The notes under the pieces: model-generated | What the model was told of the DNA's origin: nothing | The model's database searches: none | What the model saw: the letters and a program-made list of their open reading frames with translations, nothing else | Program-made: the position numbers and the translations under genes | Source of the DNA: F23-B02 sp963620985 | GTDB lineage: Bacteria; Bacillota; Clostridia; Oscillospirales; Oscillospiraceae | NCBI GenBank assembly: GCA_963620985.1 | Contig: CAVFCI010000025.1 | Coordinates: forward strand, 1-27,011 | Length of the DNA: 27,011 nucleotides | Reading direction: 5' to 3' | Part shown: positions 1-4,888 of the stretch, piece by piece | How the letters are laid out: the number at the start of each line of letters is the position of its first letter | Numbering within the stretch: the stretch's first letter is position 1

Positions 1-238
1 CGTCGGCTGTCGCCGACACCTTCCCCTCGTAGTAAGGGGAAGGCTTGGTGCGGCGTAGCATTTTAGATGCTGCCACAACGCATCTCCGCACTTATGGAAC
101 GCGAAACGTTATGGTTTATTCCATTGCTTCCGGTCGGGACACCGCAATCAGCGTATCCGTAGCTGCGTCAAAGCGCCAGCGAAAAAACGATACCGTGCCA
201 CCTGCAATATGCGTATAAGTACAGCCTTAATGCGCCTC
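1..238. repeat. Mosaic intergenic repeat, copy 1 (cut by window edge)
   Basis: This non-coding stretch is built from modules that recur at 7495-7632, 9449-9775 and 11492-11926. One is a hairpin module around CACCTTCCCCT and AGGGGAAGG (bases 16-43). The second is a GATGCTGC module near 66. The third runs from GCGAAACGTTATGG (near 101) through CCGGTCGGGACACCG to GCGTATCCGTAGCTGCGTC. It ends in TTAATGCGCCTC, which overlaps the 3' end of the permease gene and provides its stop codon. The repeat probably extends left of the window. Confidence 0.7.
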
Positions 239-1654
239 CAAAGACCGGCGGCGGCGTTCAAAGAGGTAGCCGATGAACATGACGACGGCGAAGAAGATCA
301 TGAAGCCGACGCACTGCTTCCAGCCGTAGCCCGTCCAGATCGCGTAGCAGAAGAACAGGCAGCAGGCCACGCCCAGCGCGGGAAGCACGAAGCGCTTTAT
401 CGGATTGAGCTCCTTGGCCTTGACCATGAGTCCGATCATCATGGGAATATACATGAGGTACAGGCAGATGATGCCGATCTCGTCGGGCTCCCATGCGAAC
501 CACTCGCTCGAATGCACTGCGCCGAACAGTCCGGGACCGCCCATCCACATCATGACCGTCCATGCGTACCAGAAGCCTGCGAGCATCATGCCGATGACGG
601 AGGACTTGATGGCAAAGTTATTCTGCTCGTCAACATGTCCGAAGAAGCTCGGATTCGGACCCATGCCGCGCGCGGAGACGGAGTACATGCTGCGGCAGGA
701 GGCCATGATAAGGCCGTTCATCGTGCCGAGGCAGGATATGGTGATGAACACATATACGATCGTGCCGACCGTTGAGCCGAACAGCGTCGAGAAGGCTATG
801 CGCGGCAGGCTCTCGCCGAACGGCCATGTTGCAATGATCGTGCCGACATCGCCGACGATGCTCATCGCCCAGATGTACAGCGAGTAGATTATTATCGTGA
901 CCAGCGCGCCGATAACGAGCGCACGGGGCAGGTTCTTCTTTGAGTCCTTTAGCTCGGCATTGATGCTCGTTGCGAGTATCCAGCCCTCGTACGCGAAGGC
1001 AAAGCCGACGATGGCCTTGAAAAAGCCCGAGCCGTCAACCGCAACATAGTCGGGAGAATTAACGTAGTTGAGCACCTCCAGCGTCGTGCCGTTGACAAGC
1101 CCCGCAATGGTTCCGACAACGCCCATGAGTATGAGCGGGATGAGCTTTATGACCGTCATGCCGACCTGAAGCTTACCGGCAAGCTTGGGGCTGAGCGCGT
1201 TGATGCCGTAGCCTATCATCAGAAAGCCCGCGCCCACGCCTATGGCGACGGCGTTGACCTGACCGTTTGCAAAGTCGATGGCCGAAATGCCGAACAGCTG
1301 CAAAAACATCATTGCCGAGAAGAAGGCCAGCATCGAGGCCAGCGCGGGGGAATATATCGTCGTCATGAACCAGCCGACATAGTAGGCGTACTTAGGTCCG
1401 AGCGCAAGCTCGGCATAGTCAACGACACCGTTTATCTTCTCGTACTTGCTGCCGAGGGTCGCAAAGACCAGCGAGCATATGATGCATATCAGGCCGACGA
1501 TGCCGACGACCGCGATGCCCTGCAAAAGGTTGCCGCCCGTAAGCGACAGCACCTTGCCGCCCTTGATAAAAACACCGGAACCGATGACGATGCCGATGAC
1601 CATGGATATAGCGGTGGGCAGGCCGTAGCGCTTTTCCATTTTGTTGTTATCCAT
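227..1654 (-). CDS. APC superfamily amino-acid permease
   Basis: A 475-residue integral membrane protein with about 12 hydrophobic segments. The N-terminus carries the APC-type helix-1 signature (VIGIVIGSGVF), whose glycine-rich break binds the amino-acid backbone in this superfamily. Helix 6 is marked by GFAFAYEGW. The best guess is an amino-acid/polyamine transporter or exchanger of the SteT/LAT-like branch; the substrate cannot be read from sequence. The start at 1654 is chosen over an in-frame ATG at 1720 because AGGAGAG lies six bases upstream on the minus strand and the conserved domain starts shortly after it. The 1720 codon also falls inside or upstream of the likely promoter. The last residues (LEAH, then stop) are encoded by the dispersed repeat at 227-238, so the native C-terminus may have been replaced. 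Confidence 0.9.
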   Translation of the reverse strand: MDNNKMEKRYGLPTAISMVIGIVIGSGVFIKGGKVLSLTGGNLLQGIAVVGIVGLICIICSLVFATLGSKYEKINGVVDYAELALGPKYAYYVGWFMTTIYSPALASMLAFFSAMMFLQLFGISAIDFANGQVNAVAIGVGAGFLMIGYGINALSPKLAGKLQVGMTVIKLIPLILMGVVGTIAGLVNGTTLEVLNYVNSPDYVAVDGSGFFKAIVGFAFAYEGWILATSINAELKDSKKNLPRALVIGALVTIIIYSLYIWAMSIVGDVGTIIATWPFGESLPRIAFSTLFGSTVGTIVYVFITISCLGTMNGLIMASCRSMYSVSARGMGPNPSFFGHVDEQNNFAIKSSVIGMMLAGFWYAWTVMMWMGGPGLFGAVHSSEWFAWEPDEIGIICLYLMYIPMMIGLMVKAKELNPIKRFVLPALGVACCLFFCYAIWTGYGWKQCVGFMIFFAVVMFIGYLFERRRRSLEAH

Positions 1655-1708
1655 TTGTTCTCTCCTGTGAATCTTTTTATTACTTTTCTCATTTAAAGCA
1701 ACACTCAA

Positions 1709-1737
1709 ATAATACGCCAAATTGGTGAATTTGTCAA
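1709..1737 (-). promoter_or_regulatory. Sigma-A type promoter for the permease
   Basis: On the minus strand, TTGACA (plus 1732-1737) is followed after exactly 17 bases by TATTAT (plus 1709-1714). This is a near-consensus promoter about 55 bases upstream of the 1654 start codon. It supports the shorter gene model. Confidence 0.8.
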
Positions 1738-1881
1738 CACATCTGTTAACAAATTGTAAATTGACGCGAAAAAATGAATTTTTACTTGCACGCGAACGTA
1801 CAAGTCCCGCCCGAAAACAGCCTATGGGTAGAGAGGGGCAGACTGCCGCATAGAATATACTGCCCGAAAGGAATGATCAAA

Positions 1882-2592
1882 TTGAAAATATATCTCTCAC
1901 CCTCCGATCAGATAAGCAATCCCTACGCATACGGGGATACGAACGAGGCCGTGCAGTGCCGCAGGATAGCCGCCGCGTGCAAGGCTGCGCTCGAGCGCAA
2001 CGGCTTCGAGGTGAAAACCAGCTTTGCAGACGGCGACAGCGCCATGTACGAGCGTGTACGCGAATCGAACGCATGGGGCGCGGACATCCACCTGTGCATC
2101 CACACCAACGCCGGCGGCGGGCGCGGCTGCGTCGTGTTCGTCGCCTCGAAAAGCGGCGAACGCATGAGCTGCGCACAGCCCGTTTTCGAGGAGCTCGACG
2201 CGATAACGCCCTACCGCTCGGTCTACGGCGTGCGCGAAAAGCAGTTTTACGAGATCCGCAACAGCAGCGGCCTCTGCCTGTACTGCGAGTGCGAGTTCCA
2301 CGACTCGCCGGAGCTTGCACGCTGGATAATCGGGCACACGGACGATATAGGCGAGGCGATATGCCGCGGCCTGTGCCGTGCCGCAGGCAGGAAATATATT
2401 GAGAAAGGAAGCGAAAGCGACATGGAAAGATGGAAAACGACGGACGATATCCCGTCCGGCTACCGCGAGATGGCGCAGCGCTATATCGACGCGGGCGCAC
2501 TGCGCGGCAAGGACGGCGGTGCGCTCGACCTGACGGAGGATATGCTCCGCACGCTCGAGATCATGCGCCGCTATCTTGAAGGGGAGGCCTGA
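1882..2592 (+). CDS. N-acetylmuramoyl-L-alanine amidase (endolysin-like)
   Basis: A 236-residue predicted peptidoglycan amidase of the Amidase_3 type, cutting the bond between muramic acid and the stem peptide. It starts with the SPSxQ variant of the N-terminal motif (LSPSDQ), followed by a likely zinc-ligand glutamate near residue 22, the HLCIHTNA block (His74) and CECEFHD (residues 135-141) carrying the acidic active-site residue. Residues about 183-236 form a short C-terminal domain (TTDDIPSGYREMAQRYIDAG, ending in LTEDMLR) of the kind attached to clostridial endolysins. No signal peptide is visible, consistent with holin-dependent release. I prefer the TTG start at 1882, nine bases after GAAAGGA; the ATG at 1873 directly abuts that site. 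The holin gene follows after four bases, so the two are translationally linked. Confidence 0.85.
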   Translation: MKIYLSPSDQISNPYAYGDTNEAVQCRRIAAACKAALERNGFEVKTSFADGDSAMYERVRESNAWGADIHLCIHTNAGGGRGCVVFVASKSGERMSCAQPVFEELDAITPYRSVYGVREKQFYEIRNSSGLCLYCECEFHDSPELARWIIGHTDDIGEAICRGLCRAAGRKYIEKGSESDMERWKTTDDIPSGYREMAQRYIDAGALRGKDGGALDLTEDMLRTLEIMRRYLEGEA

Positions 2593-2596
2593 GGTC

Positions 2597-3058
2597 ATGG
2601 ATACACCGGATAAGGCCGCCGAGATAAGGGCGGCGGCAGCGGCGCTCATAGCCTTCGGCACGGCGCTGTTCGGCTGGGTCGGCTGGCTGGTCGTGCTGTG
2701 GCTTGCCGCGATGGTCATGGACTACCTGACCGGCACCTTTGCCGCGCTTTACAGCAAAAGCTGGTCGAGCGCTGCGGCGCGGCGCGGACTGTGGCACAAG
2801 CTCGGCAGCATCTTCGCGGTGCTGGTCGCGGCAATGTGCGATATCGTGCTGGGGCTGGTGGGCGATAATTTCGGCTTCGAGCTGCCCGTCCTCGGCCATA
2901 GCTGCCTGATAACGCCCGTCGTCACGGCCTGGTACTTCTTCACCGAGCTCGGCAGCATCGTCGAGAACGCCGCCGCAATGGGCGCGCCCGTCCCCGGCTT
3001 TCTGCGCCGGCTCATCGAGCGCGGCAAAAAAGCCATCGACGGCAAAAACGAACAGTAG
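2597..3058 (+). CDS. Phage-type holin (TcdE-like family)
   Basis: A 153-residue membrane protein of the phage_holin_4 / toxin-secretion holin family. Three hydrophobic segments lie at about residues 14-45, 68-85 and 100-120. The family landmark MDYLTG follows the first segment and is trailed by the Ser/Gly-rich stretch and WHKLGS typical of the family. Holins of this group permeabilise the membrane so that the endolysin, or in Clostridioides a toxin, can leave the cell. The ATG at 2597 follows GGGGAGG by ten bases and lies four bases after the amidase stop. No tail, capsid or terminase genes are nearby, so this is an isolated lysis cassette. It could be a prophage remnant or a domesticated lysis/secretion unit. 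Confidence 0.85.
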   Translation: MDTPDKAAEIRAAAAALIAFGTALFGWVGWLVVLWLAAMVMDYLTGTFAALYSKSWSSAAARRGLWHKLGSIFAVLVAAMCDIVLGLVGDNFGFELPVLGHSCLITPVVTAWYFFTELGSIVENAAAMGAPVPGFLRRLIERGKKAIDGKNEQ

Positions 3059-3072
3059 CGAGAAGCAAAAAC

Positions 3073-3105
3073 AGCAGGTGCGGAGCAAAGCCGCACCTGC
3101 TATTC
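3073..3105 (+). terminator. Hairpin terminator after the lysis cassette
   Basis: AGCAGGTGCGG (3073-3083) pairs perfectly with CCGCACCTGCT (3091-3101) around a seven-base loop, followed by the T-poor tail ATTCT. It sits between the holin stop and the recombinase start. It probably reduces readthrough, but the weak T tract makes complete termination uncertain. Confidence 0.6.
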
Positions 3106-3123
3106 TAATGCTCGGGTGATCAT

Positions 3124-3729
3124 ATGAAAACTTACGGTTATGCGCGGGTGTCGAGCAGCGACCAGAATGCGGACAGGCAGCTTTTGGCGCTGCGTGCAAG
3201 GAACGTTCCCGAACAGAACATTTTCATCGACAGGCAGTCGGGCAGGGATTTCATCCGCCCGCAGTACGCGGAGCTTTCGCTGCGCCTGCGCGAGGGCGAC
3301 CTGCTGTACGTCCTGAGCATCGACCGCTTGGGTCGGAACTACGAGGAGGTTCTGGAGCAGTGGCGGCGGCTGACGAAGGAGATCGGCGTTGACATCGTCG
3401 TCATCGATATGCCGCTGCTCGACACACGGCAGGGCAAGGACCTCATGGGCACGTTCATCGCCGACCTCGTGCTGCAAATACTGTCCTTTGTCGCGCAGTC
3501 CGAGCGCGAGAGCATCAGGCGGCGGCAGGCCGAGGGTATCGCGGCGGCAAAGGCTCGCGGCGTGCGCTTCGGCAGGCCGGAGTCTCCGGTGCCGAAAAAT
3601 TTCAGGCAGCTCGTGCAGGCGTGGGAGCGCGGGAGCATCTCCCTGCCGGAGCTTCTGAGCCTCTGCGAGGGACTGAGCGAATCGACCTTCTACCGCCGCC
3701 TCCGCGACCTCCGCACCGGCAGGGAATGA
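3124..3729 (+). CDS. Small serine recombinase (resolvase/invertase family)
   Basis: A 201-residue site-specific recombinase. The catalytic N-terminal domain (about 1-140) has YARVSSSDQ with nucleophile Ser10 and Arg8, and SIDRLGRN with Asp67, Arg68 and Arg71. These match the gamma-delta resolvase numbering exactly. The long E-helix region (QSERESIRRRQAEGIAAAKA) is followed by GVRFGRP and a C-terminal helix-turn-helix (about 165-197, ending STFYRRLRDL). Length and layout fit resolvases and DNA invertases of the Hin/Gin type, not large serine integrases. The stop codon is seven bases from a palindrome that recurs in inverted orientation at 3894-3925, making these the obvious candidate target sites. 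Whether it acts there, or resolves a lost element, is inference. Confidence 0.9.
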   Translation: MKTYGYARVSSSDQNADRQLLALRARNVPEQNIFIDRQSGRDFIRPQYAELSLRLREGDLLYVLSIDRLGRNYEEVLEQWRRLTKEIGVDIVVIDMPLLDTRQGKDLMGTFIADLVLQILSFVAQSERESIRRRQAEGIAAAKARGVRFGRPESPVPKNFRQLVQAWERGSISLPELLSLCEGLSESTFYRRLRDLRTGRE

Positions 3730-3767
3730 AAAAAACTACTGTCAAAAGGTGTACCTTTTGACAGTAG
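3729..3767 (-). terminator. Candidate minus-strand intrinsic terminator formed by repeat L
   Basis: Read on the minus strand, the palindrome forms a stem of about 14 bp with a four-base loop. It is followed immediately by seven T residues (plus 3729-3735). There is no T tract in the plus direction. It would stop leftward transcripts from the segment before they run antisense into the recombinase gene. Confidence 0.55.
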
Positions 3768-3771
3768 CTTG
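3736..3771 (+). repeat. Inverted repeat L: 32-bp palindrome with GT centre
   Basis: Left arm CTACTGTCAAAAGGT (3736-3750), centre GT (3751-3752), right arm ACCTTTTGACAGTAG (3753-3767). The arms are perfectly complementary, so the centre alone gives the site polarity. The next four bases, CTTG, are also shared in inverted form with the second copy, giving a 36-bp inverted repeat with 3890-3925. Confidence 0.95.
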
Positions 3772-3786
3772 AGTTGATGACATACT
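3758..3786 (+). promoter_or_regulatory. Candidate promoter into the bracketed segment (plus)
   Basis: TTGACA lies in the right arm of repeat L (3758-3763). Seventeen bases later is CATACT (3781-3786), matching four of six -10 positions including the conserved A2 and T6. It would read rightwards through the segment and repeat R toward the lipoprotein gene. The -35 belongs to the repeat and the -10 to the bracketed segment, so inversion would exchange the -10. Confidence 0.45.
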
Positions 3787-3893
3787 ACATGATATTTGGC
3801 AAGACATCAAGCCCTTTACCGGAATTTTGTCACTTTTCACAAACAATCCATACAGAAATTGTTGATTTTGATGAATAATTTTTGGGCAGCAAG
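3768..3893. other. Putative invertible DNA segment
   Basis: This is the AT-rich, ORF-free spacer between the two inverted palindromes, directly downstream of a serine recombinase and upstream of the bacteriocin operon. Each end can supply a -10 hexamer 17 bases inside the TTGACA of the adjoining repeat: CATACT from the left and AATTAT from the right on the minus strand. Flipping it would therefore change the promoter that faces the operon. Inversion is inferred from geometry; only one orientation is visible in the sequence. Confidence 0.5.
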
Positions 3894-3903
3894 CTACTGT
3901 CAA
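3875..3903 (-). promoter_or_regulatory. Candidate promoter into the bracketed segment (minus)
   Basis: On the minus strand, TTGACA from the left arm of repeat R (plus 3898-3903) is followed after 17 bases by AATTAT (plus 3875-3880), a four-of-six match. In the present orientation it would make a short leftward RNA ending at the repeat L terminator. After inversion it would face the lipoprotein-bacteriocin operon. Confidence 0.4.
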
Positions 3904-3925
3904 AAGGTACACCTTTTGACAGTAG
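3890..3925 (-). repeat. Inverted repeat R: 32-bp palindrome with AC centre
   Basis: Arms CTACTGTCAAAAGGT (3894-3908) and ACCTTTTGACAGTAG (3911-3925) are identical to those of repeat L, but the centre is AC (3909-3910), the reverse complement of GT. With the inner CAAG (3890-3893) it is an exact inverted copy of 3736-3771. It ends five bases before the GGAGG of the lipoprotein gene, so its transcript hairpin lies just upstream of that ribosome binding site. Confidence 0.95.
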
Positions 3926-3945
3926 AATAAGGAGGAATTTACAAT

Positions 3946-4623
3946 ATGAAAAGGACTTTGGCTTTAATATGTCTCTTCGCATCGCTGTTGGCATTGCTTG
4001 GTGGATGCAAAAAAGAATCTACGCCTGTTTTTGCAACAGATGCTGAACGTTTCAAATACGAATACGAGTCTGTTAATGGAAAGCGCGATGAAAGTGGGAT
4101 GGCGTCTAGAGTGTTAGATATTCCTATCGACACACCAATCGTGTATGCTTCATATTCTGATATTCTGAAATATATGGAGCAAGGAGACTCATTTGCTGTC
4201 TATTTTGGTTTTGCGGAATGCCCGTGGTGTAGATCCTGTCTGCAAGCAATTTTAGAAAGTGCAACCGAATGCAGCATATACCCTCTATACTATGTTGATG
4301 TTCACACTAGTAGGGACACATTTGAAATCAAAAATGGAAAGGCAGTAAAGGCGAAGGATGGAGACGAATGCTATGACCTTTTATTGAAAAAGCTTGAAGA
4401 TGTACTATCTGATTATGTTCTTTATGATACAAATGGGGACGAAATCAAAGTCGGAGAAAAAAGGATATACGCACCCAATTTAATTATCATTGAAGATGGA
4501 GTTGCCGTGAAATTAGCCGATGATGGCGGTCTTTTTGCTGATCCTTACGAAGACATAACAGAAGAGATGTATGAGAATATGAAAGCAATCTACACCGATA
4601 CATTTTCATTATTAAAGCAGTAA
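3946..4623 (+). CDS. Thioredoxin-like lipoprotein, bacteriocin accessory type
   Basis: A 225-residue exported lipoprotein. A charged N-terminus, hydrophobic core and lipobox LLGGC place the lipidated Cys at residue 21, anchoring it outside the membrane. The remainder has a thioredoxin-like fold: FGFAECPWCRSC with redox pair Cys92/Cys95 (CPWC) plus Cys98, and the probable cis-proline near residue 177 (YAPNLII). This resembles the PedC/BrcD bacteriocin transport accessory proteins, which assist disulfide formation. The next gene encodes a secreted peptide with exactly two cysteines, so that job is plausible here. GGAGG (3931-3935) lies ten bases before the ATG. The gene is visibly more AT-rich than the flanking chromosome, suggesting acquisition. 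An immunity role cannot be excluded. Confidence 0.8.
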   Translation: MKRTLALICLFASLLALLGGCKKESTPVFATDAERFKYEYESVNGKRDESGMASRVLDIPIDTPIVYASYSDILKYMEQGDSFAVYFGFAECPWCRSCLQAILESATECSIYPLYYVDVHTSRDTFEIKNGKAVKAKDGDECYDLLLKKLEDVLSDYVLYDTNGDEIKVGEKRIYAPNLIIIEDGVAVKLADDGGLFADPYEDITEEMYENMKAIYTDTFSLLKQ

Positions 4624-4689
4624 TAGGCATCATGAGAACTTGCATTTCTCTTGATAAATATATTACATTTTTGAAGGAGGTGAATCAGT

Positions 4690-4812
4690 ATGAAGAAAAT
4701 GAGCTTTAATGAGATGCGCAAGGTTAACGGCGGTGCCGCCTGGGCCATTATCGCCGGCTGGATGCTCGGGCGTACTCTGGTCTGCGGGTTCAAGGGCTTT
4801 GGCAAGTGCTAA
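4690..4812 (+). CDS. Double-glycine class II bacteriocin precursor (40 aa)
   Basis: A 40-codon gene, short enough to be missed by standard calling, with an ideal AAGGAGGTG site (4674-4682) before its ATG. The first 15 residues form a classical double-glycine leader. MSFNEMRKVNGG (residues 4-15) fits the LSxxELxxIxGG consensus position by position: hydrophobic at -12, Ser at -11, Glu at -8, hydrophobic at -7 and -4, then Gly-Gly. The predicted mature peptide is 25 residues, starting AAWAIIAGWM and ending CGFKGFGKC. It has two cysteines (mature 17 and 25), one Arg and two Lys with no acidic residues, and an AxxxG/GxxxG helix motif (A4xxxG8xxxG12). It lies between a CPWC lipoprotein and a C39 exporter. 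An antimicrobial peptide is most likely; a signalling pheromone is the main alternative. The peptide itself matches nothing I recognise. Confidence 0.88.
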   Translation: MKKMSFNEMRKVNGGAAWAIIAGWMLGRTLVCGFKGFGKC

Positions 4813-4839
4813 ATAACCTGTAGGTGCTATGTACCATTT

Positions 4840-4870
4840 TTGCGCGGCTACATGCAAGGTAGCCGCGCAA
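4840..4870 (+). promoter_or_regulatory. Intercistronic hairpin between precursor and exporter genes
   Basis: TTGCGCGGCTAC (4840-4851) pairs perfectly with GTAGCCGCGCAA (4859-4870) around a seven-base loop. The tail TCTTACGG has no real T tract. The hairpin lies five bases before the exporter's ribosome binding site (ACGGAG). It probably acts as a leaky attenuator or mRNA 3'-end stabiliser, giving more precursor mRNA than exporter mRNA. Confidence 0.65.
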
Positions 4871-4888
4871 TCTTACGGAGAAAATATC

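Noticed and set aside
1783..1804. Dyad ACTTG...CAAGT upstream of the amidase as an SOS/LexA box
   Set aside because: Only half of the Gram-positive GAAC-N4-GTTC pattern is present and the dyad has a mismatch; not enough to claim a regulator.
3736..3925. Palindromes as plus-strand terminators of the recombinase gene
   Set aside because: Neither copy is followed by a T tract on the plus strand; only the left one has T residues, and those are on the minus strand.
3736..3925. Palindromes as a pair of plain repressor operators
   Set aside because: This remains possible because they overlap -35 boxes. However, 15-bp perfect arms, exact identity of copies, opposed centres and the adjacent recombinase fit recombination sites better.
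4829..4888. Longer N-terminus for the C39 exporter
   Set aside because: It would read through the intercistronic hairpin, has only a poor TAGGTG site, and C39 domains start at the residues following 4889.
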